Shown piece by piece: positions 28,001 through 37,690 of a stretch of DNA of 39,329 nt. The stretch's first letter is position 1; each line of letters begins with the position of its first letter. A program made the translations under genes and the position numbers. Source of the stretch: Seminavis robusta (Eukaryota > Bacillariophyta > Bacillariophyceae > Naviculales > Naviculaceae); contig CAICTM010001034.1 in the NCBI GenBank assembly GCA_903772945.1, positions 1 through 39,329 of the forward strand, written 5' to 3'. The notes beneath the pieces are model-generated. The model was not told the DNA's origin. It ran no database searches and saw only the letters and a list, made by a program, of their open reading frames with translations.

Positions 28001-29284
28001 GTGCGCGGTTGAAAGCATGAAACGTCGCGATCGAGAAGCTGGCTCGTCGAATCATTACCTTATCATGGACACAGGAGTGGGTAAGACGGTCACATCCCTC
28101 TGCTATCTGTACCGGTGGTTACTTCATCACGGCCAAAACGTGACGAAAGTCATTTGGGTGACACCCAAAGGCACCGTCGACAATCTTATAAAGCAATTGC
28201 AAATGACATGGTCCGCACCGGTGTGGAAGGTTCCTCGTTTGAGTACAGCCAAGAAGCCGAAGCCTGGAGACGGCGACCGTTTAATCCTGAAGGATTATCA
28301 CATCAATGTAATCCACGCCGACCATCTTCGTGGGATGATCGATTTCGGACTCACCGAGCTGGCGCCGGCATCTGTCATTGTCTTTGACGAGGTTGATGAA
28401 TTGTACGCACCAACGTTGAGAACCTCGGCGGCACGTCGTCTGGCCCAGCTTTGTGCAAAGTTTGTAGCACAGACGGCCACGCCCATGAGGAGGAATGAAA
28501 GCCAGCTGATGGCTTGGTTGTCGGACACATGCTCGTTCCCAGTGGACGTGCGAAATCTTTTGGTAGCGGCAAGTGGGATGGTGTCGATTCAACTGGAACT
28601 AGGAATTGCCAGCAAGGAAGAGCTGAATCTGGTTCCAATGTCGGACACTGTGAGGAAGAGTCTTCGCGAACTGTTGGTGAAGCGTCGTTGGTTGCCCATG
28701 GCACAATTGGTGCAACAGCACACCAATGCTGCAATGGTAAGAAATGCCTGGCGTTGGCTTTTGTCCTCGATGGTCTTTTTTCGCTAACCAATGTTGATGC
28801 AAAGGTTGAGCAGGCTGTGAAACTGGCGGTGGAAGACAGGAAGAAGCATCGGGATGGTGGTGTTCTCATGGTGGCAGATACCAAGGATCATGCCGAGAAA
28901 CTCATCGCTGCCTGCAACGCTAGAGGCAAAGTACGGGCTGGAGGGTTCGATACCTTGGAAGCATCAAATGCGGCAGAGTATGGCATTGTGGTGGTTCCAA
29001 AGGACAAGGACCGCGGATACAATTCTGCCGTGAGATTGGGTTCGATGGTTACGGGTGTCTATGCTGGAAATGGCGCTTCCCGGCATCAGATGCGTGGCAG
29101 ATTGCGTCGGTTGGGGCAGAAGCGAAAGGTCGTTCATTTCCACACTGTGGTGATGGAAAACTCACTGCTTCATCTTCTCCACATCCGACACGATGCGGTC
29201 GACTCCATGAACATCAGCCTCCAGGAGCTTGGTGACAAATTCTCTGCGGATGTTTTGATGGCTCTTGATAGGTCCGAGAGATGA
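25053..29284 (+). CDS. Large protein with C-terminal SF2 helicase core, two exons, 1387 aa
   Basis: Exon 1 is 25053-28736 and exon 2 is 28805-29284; a 68-nt intron (GTAAGA...CAAAG) joins ...QQHTNAAM to VEQAVKLAVED in phase 0. ATP-dependent nucleic acid translocase or helicase by motifs: Walker A MDTGVGKT (Lys1011), Walker B VFDEVDE (Asp1112), TATP, then in exon 2 RGYNSA and HQMRGRLRRLGQKR (about 1322-1335), the QxxGRxxRxGQ-type motif VI. The first 150 residues are very basic with acidic patches and Lys runs, probably nuclear targeting. The middle 850 residues are not recognised; they include a Cys cluster (CTHSDTTCDC, about 250) and a DQHTYRGVGHVGPSG motif (about 620). The layout recalls large helicases I have seen in giant-virus-like gene sets, but this is weak recollection. 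The gene is convergent with a BTB gene 113 bp away. Confidence 0.85.
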
Positions 29285-29397
29285 TTGAAACAGGAATGAG
29301 CGAAATGAGCCAGCTAGGAATAAAATAGATTCTCTACTATAAATAACAAGCAGTGTTTGGGTTCAAGAGTGACGATGGGCTTGCCGCGGTTTTGTAT

Positions 29398-30420
29398 CTA
29401 GCTTCTGTGGGTTACACGTGGTTGCACGTTCTTTGGGGCCGAAGCATCAACATCCATCCAAGGCCCAGCAGGGGGGAATCCAAAGATGTTGGAGTGTGGA
29501 CATGTAAACAATACGAGCCTACTACCGGCCTGGCCTTCGGTGACAATTGCCCAGTCTCCGGTATTAGTTTCCTTCTCGAATAACACCTCGCAAAATCGAG
29601 CATTCCAAATGACTCTCCCTTTTCTGAAATCGTTGTTGTGCCTCGAATATCTCCCATCCAATGCGGTGCCGGTCCCAGACAAATCAACAGCCGTACAAGT
29701 ACTACCTCCATACACTGCTGCCGTATGTGTTGCAAAATACTTTGGGAACAAGGGAGAGGCCACCTCCTCCTTTGTCATATCGTGTGGGAGACAATCATCA
29801 AACTGACCATCCACAAACAATTGATGAAGCTTATTAAGGTGGCCGGAGTCAAACATAATTCGGCCATACATAGACTCCAAATCCTTGAATCTTGAGCCCA
29901 AGTACGAGAGGGCCATATCCTTGGTCCTGGTCAGATTGCATTGAAATGCAAGTGACGCAGCCTCAACGAGAAGATCAAGGTCATGGGGAGGCGTCATCAT
30001 ATCCAGTGCATTTTGCTCTTCAATGTAGCTGACAAGCACATCATCACAAAGATTGAGTCCTCGCTGAAATTCGTACTTGTCATAGAACTCAACCAAAGAG
30101 AGGGCATCTTTGGGCGTAATTGACCGAATGGCACAAAGATCTTGATGGAATTTGATGGCTTTCTCAAACAACTCTGGCTGCACATCTTGAAATATAATTT
30201 CCTTTGTGGATTTTTCCTTCATTTCCACAGACAATGAGGTGTCAATGAACTTGCTTAGTTGAGAAATATGTTGTCCGTACATTTGGTATTCCTTTGTTGC
30301 CAGTTTGCCCTCACCATCTTCATACTTCACAAGGATTTTGACATCAGGATCACTGCTGCGAATGTTCTTGAAGAGTGGCTCAGCATCCTTTGCAATTCCT
30401 TTGTCATTGTTTGTGGCCAT
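29398..30420 (-). CDS. BTB/POZ domain protein with small C-terminal domain, 340 aa (copy 1)
   Basis: The BTB fold covers about residues 25-130: DVKILVKYEDGEGK...KEYQMYGQHISQLSKFIDT, an expected FxKAIxFxxDL, and the helical end VEFYDKYEFQRGLNLCDDVL. A BACK-like helical part follows. The C-terminal 110 residues form a second domain, with a FPKYF start, a V-x-LSGTG-x-ALDGRY strand and a closing FPPAGPW. BTB proteins commonly act as adaptors for Cullin-3 ubiquitin ligases or as multimerisation modules; which applies here is unknown. Intronless. ATG at 30420 is in the same position as in its paralogue at 34947-35987, and the 5' leader also shares the GTGTTGTCTTC motif. Confidence 0.85.
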   Translation of the reverse strand: MATNNDKGIAKDAEPLFKNIRSSDPDVKILVKYEDGEGKLATKEYQMYGQHISQLSKFIDTSLSVEMKEKSTKEIIFQDVQPELFEKAIKFHQDLCAIRSITPKDALSLVEFYDKYEFQRGLNLCDDVLVSYIEEQNALDMMTPPHDLDLLVEAASLAFQCNLTRTKDMALSYLGSRFKDLESMYGRIMFDSGHLNKLHQLFVDGQFDDCLPHDMTKEEVASPLFPKYFATHTAAVYGGSTCTAVDLSGTGTALDGRYSRHNNDFRKGRVIWNARFCEVLFEKETNTGDWAIVTEGQAGSRLVLFTCPHSNIFGFPPAGPWMDVDASAPKNVQPRVTHRS

Positions 30421-30559
30421 GGTGTTGTCTTCGACTTGTTAGACTGATGGAGGACTCATTGAATGGAATTATGAATCGTTGTCTGGAATTATGAATGGAG
30501 TGCTACTTTGTGCGTGTTGTTGCTTGCTCAACTACAGTGGTGCCCAATATTGCCAAATG

Positions 30560-31353
30560 CACTCACCTCTCTGCTCAAGAATGGCGTGATGCTCTTTTTC
30601 TCCGGTTCGGTCTTACCCCCCAGCTCTTCCAGCTCTTCCAGCTCTCTGTGATGGCTGTACTGGTCCCTTCAGCGTTCCACATGCTCTGGATTGCAAACGT
30701 GGCGCTTAATCATCCGTCGCCAATGAAATCCGCAATGAATTTGGTTCTACATGTATTGCATGTGAATGCTTTGGTTCCTCTAGTGTTCAGTCGGAACCAC
30801 CCCTTCCATCTGTTCCCGCCCCTAGTATCCCTGCCGGTCACCCAAATTTCCCTTCCCCCCCTCTCAATCCCCCTCCAGCCCCGAGCTCTTACGTGGTGAT
30901 CTTTCCATTCGCGGCTTGTTCGAACGTGGTACTACAGCAATTATTGACGTACGTGTCACTGATTTGGACTGTGCCTCTTACCGAAACAAAGATCTCGTCC
31001 AAGTTTTAACCAAACAAAAACGCGACAAAATTTCCAAATATAAAGAAGCATGCGACTCCAATCGTGCTTCCTTCCATCCCTTTGTTGTTTCCGTGGATGG
31101 CATGCTTGCACCCCAAGCCAAAATTCTCTTACAACGCCTTGCTTCTGCTACTGCCTCCAAAACTCAATTTTCCTACTCCCAAATAATGATGTTCTTCATG
31201 CAGACCCGTATCTCAATTGCCCTTGTGAAAGCTACCCATTTATGTCTCCGTGGATCCCGCAAAGCCAAACCCTTTGGCCCCCGTCATGGTCCTCAGTTTC
31301 TTGCCCCTGATCCCACAGAACCTAGTCCTGAATTTCGACTGTTCTTTTGTTAA
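30560..31353 (+). mobile_element. Decayed C-terminal end of a reverse-transcriptase-type retroelement
   Basis: Recognisable order: HLSAQEWRDALFLRFGLTP, then in another frame CDGCTGPFSVPHALDCKRGA, then (another frame) NEIRNEFGSTCIAC, a Pro-rich spacer, and an intact frame from about 30885 with LLRGDLSIRGLFERGTTAIIDVRVTDLDCASYRN, ending SIALVKATHLCLRGSRKAKP. The Cys/His motif followed by GD...DVRVTD resembles the restriction-like endonuclease tail of non-LTR elements; I cannot see the reverse transcriptase itself. At least two frameshifts make it dead. The same tail is found at 13717-13925. Confidence 0.78.
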
Positions 31354-31697
31354 GCCTGGCCCCGCCTGGCTTCCGTAGATAATTTCCCTACTCTAAACCC
31401 CCCGCCAACTACAGGTATAAACAGTAATTTTTCCATTTCCATGTCATGACGTGGCATGCCGCCAGCCACCACCATAAAACTACCCCTCACAATTCTCTCC
31501 GAAACCATTGCACCTCGATTGCAATGGACACGCTCATAGAAGAGTGATATGGTTTCGACAAGAAGGTTATGGGAGCGTCCAGCATGGCATCCAAACATAT
31601 AGTTTCTTCATAGCTAGTGATAAAAGATATAGATCGTGGAAATGAAAGCCTCACTCTTCGACACTTTGTGTTGTTTGTAAATCAAAAATAGGTCACC
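31354..31697. other. Spacer between two decayed elements
   Basis: It contains the inverted copy of TTTAGAGTAGGGAAATTA (near 31380-31398) and AT-rich sequence before the transposase ATG. It may hold the 5' end of the DNA transposon, but I could not find a terminal inverted repeat by eye. Confidence 0.4.
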
Positions 31698-34327
31698 ATG
31701 GCGTCCAAGCGCCGTCTAGAGACGCCACAAGGCAAGCGACTAGCACGGGCGGCTGGTATTCTTAAGTTGGCAAAGCGTTCAAAGGAGATGAACGTTAATG
31801 TAGCAATGAAACTTGCTGGATTCGATACTCCGGAAGCAAGCGATCCAAATCTTCGGCAAAAAGTGCGCCGCAGGTCCAGTAATCTGAAGTCTGAATCGGA
31901 GGCTGCAAAAGCTGACAATGAAACTGCTTCCACCAAGCCACCACCACCTCCTTCTATCTCTGCAAGTGAAAGGAATGTAGCGGAAAAATCTCTCAAGGCA
32001 AAGCTTGGAAGAAACCAACGATTGACTGGCCGACAAGCTACTGCCCTTCGAAAACAACAGAAAGAAGACAGAGAGGAGCTCGCTGCACTCTACAAAGCAG
32101 CTACTCTGGAGTGGAAGGAGGAACTAATTAGAGTGGAAGTGGAAAAGGCTCAAGGATCGATGTACAAGCCAGTCTCTGCCGAGACTATTGCCAAGAGATA
32201 TAACAGCGAATACGGAGTGAAGCTTGTTCCTCGAACCATTCGCAATATGGTTGAACGTGGAGATGCTGGCAAAAGTCCAAAGCGCCGGGGACCCAAGGGT
32301 AGAATCGAGCCTCATGGCTTCAAAGCACTATGCGGAGCAGTGGAAACGTTCAGCTCGCTCTCACAAATATCTGCTACCGAAACTATCGATCGACCAAAGC
32401 TGGCAAAACTATTGAATGCATGTGTCAACAAGAAGGAAGGGCTTGGCACACGGACGGGACGATGGCTTCTCGAGAGAGTTCAGAAGGAGATTGGAGATGC
32501 TTTGGACTGTGGCAAGCCAAATCGTGTTGAAAAGAGGAGAGCGAATTGGGGTACTTACAGCAACATCAACCTTTGGTATGATTCTCTCAAGGCGCACTTC
32601 ATCGGCATTGGAGCAGCTAACGAAAACAATGAAGACGTGGCAACGACTGGTGAGCTCACTTGGATTGATGAGACACAGGGACGGAGGATAGCCAATATTG
32701 ATGAATCAGGGCTGACACTTGATGATACAAAGAGTCAGAAGGGAGGCCGACCACCACTAGTCTTCTACAACCCAAGACTCCAAGGAGAAGCCATCTACGC
32801 CGCACATAAAAGCTCTTACCACTGCACTCTTCTTGCAGGTACATTTGCCTCCGGAGAGAAGCTTCCGGAGCATTTTCAAATTCCATCAGATGCGCAAAAG
32901 GAAGAAGACATGGTGATACCTGCTGAGTTTGTTATTGACATGCTAGAAACTGAGGCTTGTTATCTACTCAATGGAGGAGCAACAAAGCGATGCTCTAACA
33001 GCTACGGAGTGAACCAAAAAGGAGGTATGAATAAGGAGCAATTTGGCAAATGGACTAGAGGTAACTTTATTCCATTGATATTGGAAGACACTGCCGATAT
33101 ACCAGGCAAGCGAGCAACTTTGCTTGTTGATGGTGGCCCTGGCCGAACAAACAAAGAGATGCTGATGGAGCTCCGGTCACTTGGAATCTATCTCTTTCCG
33201 TCTGGTCCTCCGAATACCACTCACATCCTACAGATAATGGACATGTTGTTTGGCTTGTTCAAGTCCATCTTCTTTGAAAACCTTCAATTGCTTTGGGAGT
33301 ATCGGCAGAACACACCGGAAGAAACTGATTCGATCACACGCAATGATATTGGTCTGTTGTGCTACGGCTCAATTCTCCGACGGCAGAAAGATCCAACCTT
33401 TCCACTCCTTCGAAATGCCATCGAAGAGGCTTTCGCTTCCACAAGAGTTACTCACTGCTGGAACGATAAGCTTGGAGTCTATCCATCCTTCACTCGAACA
33501 GCGCTGCAAGATCGAAAGGTTCGTCGGAGCTAGTTGTCGATTCAGATGGAAACGCAGATGATTCGATTGATCCAAACGCCTCTTACATTCAAGAGCTGAA
33601 CCAAAGGAATGACCTTTGTTGTGATCTTCTCAATGCACTTGGGTATAATGGAGAGCTGCTTCGTGCAAAAGCACCAGAGTTTCAAGCAGCAAAGAGAGCA
33701 GCAGTGTCACTGTTCCACGCTCACGAGAAAGACAAGATGCCTTGGAGGCAGCCGCAACTCAAGGTCAAGTCTTCAAAGTTACTGGAGGAGCTGCTCTCAA
33801 TGATGATGACTTCCTTATTGCTGATGAGAGGAAGAGGTTGAAGCAGAGGCTTGATGCTCTGGAAAAAGAGAAGAAGATACATTGTTACCTGGAAGAGACA
33901 AGAAAAGGCCATGGCCATTATTGAATCGGAGAAACAACAGAGTGAGTTAACAAGCGAAGATCTCAAGGACTTGGTTGCGTGGAAGAGTGGCAAGGCTTGT
34001 CCATCCAAACTATCAAAGAAAGAGGACCGATTGGCTCGGTATCTTGAGCTAAAGGATGTCGTGGTGGATGTGCTTGAACCATGGCCTCAGGAGAAGGACT
34101 GGCAGCTCACCGACATTATCTCAAAGATTGCCGCCGATATCAGTTTGGATGACACTGAATATGGACGGCACAAGGAGGTTGCTACAGCCAAAGCCAAAGC
34201 TTTGGTAGCTGCAATGCCTCCAATGGAGCAACAGGCCTTCCTGCAGAGCCTTCAAGACAACTCAGAGGCTACCACAGAGGATCCAACTGAGTCTGAAAGG
34301 ATGGAGGGAGCAGATGACACGGAGTGA
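31698..34327 (+). pseudogene. DDE transposase (pogo/Tigger-like superfamily), frameshifted
   Basis: The first frame, 31698-33533 (611 aa), holds a basic N-terminus, a helix-turn-helix-like segment (SAETIAKRYNSEYGVKLVPRTIRNMVERG), and the catalytic acids Asp335 (NIDESGLT), Asp478 (LLVDGGPGR) and Asp515 (THILQIMDM), preceded by PPNTT, the usual hallmark of DDE_1 transposases. The remaining C-terminal part continues in other frames: SSELVVDSDGNADD... (to about 33735), then DALEAAATQGQVFKVTGG... (to about 33870), then EKAMAIIESEKQQ... to 34327. Three frame changes mean the full protein is not made, although the catalytic domain frame itself is open. It would insert DNA by cut-and-paste. Confidence 0.85.
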
Positions 34328-34946
34328 CGAAAAACAGCTCTCTAGCAGCACTCTCCTTATGAGTTGCTATTGCCAACAAAGGAAAGGCTACCACTTGGGA
34401 GTGAGTTCTTTATTATCTACCCTTGACTTCTTCTATTGCATTCATGGTGGTCTGGCTGACACTTCCCTTCTTTTTGACTCGAAGGGGTGCCATGGCGCCA
34501 AACCAGCATGGATGGCCAGTATTTATTCAAATTTTTAACGACAATTATCTAGCCTGGAAAAAATACCATCAAAACTCGTACAGTCGTACTGACGCTACCC
34601 TTGGCCCCTCACATGCTTCCACAGATAGTCTAGCTTCCCTAGAAAACCCCTGGGTGACGGGGGAATTTGCATACTAATGTATTGACTCCTGTGCTCATTG
34701 AAATTTTCACCATTCCGTGGAAAAAAACAACTTATGTTCCACGGCCACTAGCTAGAAGTGTGTTCCACGGTTGGCATGCCCTCGCTTTTCCGAGTTAGAG
34801 AAGCGGATAAAGTCCTGGAAAATCAGTGAGAGTCTATTGCTTTGATATAATCCCTACTAAAGAGTGTTTTCTGTGGGTGTGGGTATACGGTACCGGTATT
34901 GACTTGAGCTGCGGTTGGCGGTCTCTTTCAGCGGCAGTTTGGCAAG
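34328..34946. other. Spacer after the transposase, with TTCCACG repeats
   Basis: Includes the probable 3' end of the DNA element and one of two related direct repeats (34727-34800). It has a TACCGGTA palindrome at 34891-34898 just downstream of the BTB stop. No gene is supported. Confidence 0.45.
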
Positions 34947-36165
34947 TTACTCCCCACCTCCCTTGTAGCTGACCTTTGGCGGCCAGAAGAAGTCTTCTAT
35001 CGAGGTGTCGACGGCTTCCCACGGGCCTTGAGGAGGAACCTCCAGATTGCCCGAGTACACACATCTCCACAACACAATATAATCTTCTTCATCTGCTGGA
35101 TCGACCGCTAGAATCTCCCAGGAAACTTCATCACGATCTATCAGGAAGCTTCTTCGTTGACCATTCCATACACCCAAGCCCGATTTTTTGTACTGAACAC
35201 CGCATCTCTTGTATTCCCCGTCCGCTATTGAATCAGTTTCAGACAATACGACGGTGTCACAAATGCATCGCCCGTGGTTGTCTGATACAATTGCCGTGAA
35301 ATATCTGGGGAACAAGGGTGATGCCACCTCCTCATCAGTCATGTGATCCGTCATAGAAAACAAGCCATCCTTGAACATTGGATGAAGCTTCTGAATGTGA
35401 CTGTATTGAAACATCATCTGACCATGGACACTCTCTTCTTCATCCATCTTCATAGTTAGATAGTCAACTGCCTTCTTCTTTGATTTTGCCAGATTGTGTT
35501 GATAGGCAAGCGCTGCAGCATCAACCAACACATCAAGGTCGTCAGGGGCGATTGGTGTTTCCGATGCTTCTTCATCGTCAATCTCTTCTTGCAAGTATTC
35601 AGCAATAATATCATCACACAGCTGAATCCCTCCCTTAAAGTCATACATGTCATAGAACTCAACTAGTTCCACAGCATCTTCAATTGTCATTGACCGAATC
35701 GCACTCAAGTCCTCTTGGAATTTGATGGCCTTCTCAAACAGGTCTGGATGCAAATCTTGAAGGACAATTTTTCTTGTTGCTTTTTCCTTCATTTCCACAC
35801 ACAAGGTAGTGTCAAAGAACTTACTTAGATGGGAGATGCGTTGCCCATACATTTGGTATTCCTTTCTTGCTGGTTTGCCCTTGTCATCTTCATACTTTAC
35901 AATGATTTTGACATCTGGATCACTGCTGCGAATCTTCTTGCAGGGTGGCTCAGACTCATGTTTTCCCTTGCGATTGTTTGTGGCCATGGTACCGTGTTGT
36001 CTTCAACTCTACTCTACTCGACTCGACTCGACTCGTTGTGGTGAAGCAAATTATGAATGAAGCAGACACTTTGATGTTCAAAGGCTCGGAAGCAAACGAA
36101 TGTTCCACGCACACGGCGAGTTGCAAGTGTGTTCCACGTTGGCTGGAGTGTCCACGCTTTTGCAG
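34727..36165 (+). repeat. Two direct repeats bracketing BTB copy 2
   Basis: About 34727-34800 and 36095-36165 are similar. Both contain ATGTTCCACG, then the identical AAGTGTGTTCCACG (34756-34769 and 36125-36138), then TTGGC, and CGCTTTT some 12-17 bp further on. They lie on either side of the BTB gene 34947-35987 in the same orientation. Confidence 0.65.
34947..35987 (-). CDS. BTB/POZ domain protein with small C-terminal domain, 346 aa (copy 2)
   Basis: Paralogue of the gene at 29398-30420: both start MATNN and share SSDPDVKI-VKYED, KEYQMYGQ-IS-LSKF-DT, VEMKEKxT, and the EEVASPLFP-YF junction into the C-terminal domain. Here the latter has VLSETDSIADGEYKR and ends VPPQGPWEAVD. An acidic insert (EEIDDEEASE) follows the BTB part. 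The paralogues differ at many positions, so the duplication is not recent. Role as a protein adaptor is inferred from the domain only. Divergent from the DysF gene at 36332, with which it shares an upstream spacer of 344 bp. Confidence 0.85.
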   Translation of the reverse strand: MATNNRKGKHESEPPCKKIRSSDPDVKIIVKYEDDKGKPARKEYQMYGQRISHLSKFFDTTLCVEMKEKATRKIVLQDLHPDLFEKAIKFQEDLSAIRSMTIEDAVELVEFYDMYDFKGGIQLCDDIIAEYLQEEIDDEEASETPIAPDDLDVLVDAAALAYQHNLAKSKKKAVDYLTMKMDEEESVHGQMMFQYSHIQKLHPMFKDGLFSMTDHMTDEEVASPLFPRYFTAIVSDNHGRCICDTVVLSETDSIADGEYKRCGVQYKKSGLGVWNGQRRSFLIDRDEVSWEILAVDPADEEDYIVLWRCVYSGNLEVPPQGPWEAVDTSIEDFFWPPKVSYKGGGE

Positions 36166-36331
36166 GCTCTAGCTAGGTGTGGCTGATAAATAAGCCAGCA
36201 AGCCTGGGTCACACATCAAACGGTTCTTGAAGAGCTTCTCCCCTTTCAAAAACTGCTGAGACTTTTTCACTTCTTCCGATTGCCTTCTTTTGCTTCTATT
36301 TCTTGTTCATTCTTATCGTAGCAACCCCATC
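35988..36331. promoter_or_regulatory. Divergent promoter region between BTB copy 2 and the DysF gene
   Basis: Contains an ACTCG microsatellite (about 36010-36035) and three TTCCACG-like sites (36103, 36132, 36150) in one of the direct repeats. Such repeated short sites could bind a regulator, but this is inference. It should drive both flanking genes. Confidence 0.5.
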
Positions 36332-37690
36332 ATGCCCCCCATGAGCATGGACTTGCAGTGCAGCCACTGTACCGCCTTGTTAGAAGATGAGACGACCCGA
36401 GAGATTCTGGACGAGTTGGACCGTGAGCGAACGAGGCGTGCCGAATTGGAAGCTCAAGTGCGAGAGCTCTTGGAAAAGGACCAAAAGCGTCAAGAAGAAA
36501 CGAGTCGTGAGGAAGGCGAGACGATGTCCATCTCTCGCAAACACTACATGGCATTACAGACAGAATTGAAGGGATATCGCGATTTGATTGATGCCATGAC
36601 AAAGGAACGACCCGCCATTGCGGCGGCTCTCCAAGCGAGTACGCGACAACGGTTTTTCCCCAGCAGAGTCGAATTGCACTCGGTCAAACCGAGTCCTTCC
36701 TTGCCACTCCATGTGGTGCGATTGATGGAAATCATGCCATGGGATCCTCGTGCCGAAGAATATGCGTTTGCCAAGGAAGAGTTGTACGAATGGCAGTTTT
36801 ACAATAAGAGAAAAAAGACATGGAAAACCGAACTCCGAACCAGCCCCAAAATGTTTCGCGAATTGCCGACGGAAGAACCCAAGCCGGAAGCTGGAATCAA
36901 CGGAGGATCCAATGGCAACAACAACAACAATCATCGACCATTCTTGGCATTTTTCAATCAAGATTCGGCTCCACCCACGTCTTGTGTCTTGACCAATCAC
37001 CGCATGACCAAACTCTACAATTTACAAAAGGGATTCCCATTGCCAGAAAATGGAGGAACCTGGCAATGGGTCGGCGGATGGAGAGTGGAGAAACGCATCT
37101 CTTTGAATGAAGACTTGTCCGGGTCATCATCGGGAGTATCCTCTTCACAAGCAACGAAAAAGAAACATAAACGAGCCGTGGTGGATTGTGATGACGAAGG
37201 ATGGTCGTATGCCAAGGCAGCTCGCCACTTTGTTCATGCAGACTCGAAGGACCAGTGCTGGGATCATGCCGACGACAATGACGATGGAAAAGTCACACGA
37301 ATGGTACGACGTCGCAAGTGGACGCGGCAACGAGCCCTGATAGACTATCCACACGCCTCCGAGGCAACCAGGTCTTTTTTGAGTTTAATGGCACAGCGCA
37401 TGTACGCCAACATGGCCGCCAACAAGCTCAGCTCACAACTGGTCGACACCAAAGTAGCCTTGACCATGGTAGAGTCGCTATTGGTACAATGCAAAGATGA
37501 TACGGAGCGACAAATCCATGTCTTGTCGAAATTGCTGCAGACCAAGTCCAAAGCAAAAGTCAACAGTGCGGCCGATGCCAAGGCTATTGTGGTGGCGGCC
37601 AGTGAGGCGGCCAAGCAAATGAAAGAGACTATTGAACAAGCCTTGGAACGCACGGCTCGGGACAAGAACAATGGTATATCCTCGAGTTGA
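36332..37690 (+). CDS. Dysferlin-domain (DysF)-like protein with coiled coil, 452 aa
   Basis: ATG at 36332 is chosen; an upstream frame begins only with TTG. Residues 10-13 are a CSHC pair. Residues 20-90 are strongly charged and helical (coiled coil). The DysF signature follows: an N-part with YEWQFYNKRKKTWKT (about 152-166), and a C-part with GGTWQWVGGWRVEK (241-254), DDEGWSYAKAARHF (288-300) and VRRRKWTRQRALI (325-337). The Trp and Arg rich ends are the family hallmark; DysF domains occur in peroxisomal membrane and ferlin-type proteins and may bind other proteins or lipids. No transmembrane helix is visible, which differs from peroxin-type proteins. The C-terminal 100 residues are helical, Lys/Ala-rich. 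Divergent from BTB copy 2. Confidence 0.8.
   Translation: MPPMSMDLQCSHCTALLEDETTREILDELDRERTRRAELEAQVRELLEKDQKRQEETSREEGETMSISRKHYMALQTELKGYRDLIDAMTKERPAIAAALQASTRQRFFPSRVELHSVKPSPSLPLHVVRLMEIMPWDPRAEEYAFAKEELYEWQFYNKRKKTWKTELRTSPKMFRELPTEEPKPEAGINGGSNGNNNNNHRPFLAFFNQDSAPPTSCVLTNHRMTKLYNLQKGFPLPENGGTWQWVGGWRVEKRISLNEDLSGSSSGVSSSQATKKKHKRAVVDCDDEGWSYAKAARHFVHADSKDQCWDHADDNDDGKVTRMVRRRKWTRQRALIDYPHASEATRSFLSLMAQRMYANMAANKLSSQLVDTKVALTMVESLLVQCKDDTERQIHVLSKLLQTKSKAKVNSAADAKAIVVAASEAAKQMKETIEQALERTARDKNNGISSS

Noticed and set aside
31354..34946. Terminal inverted repeats for the DDE transposon
   Set aside because: I compared the spacers on both sides by eye and found no convincing inverted match; a computed search is needed.
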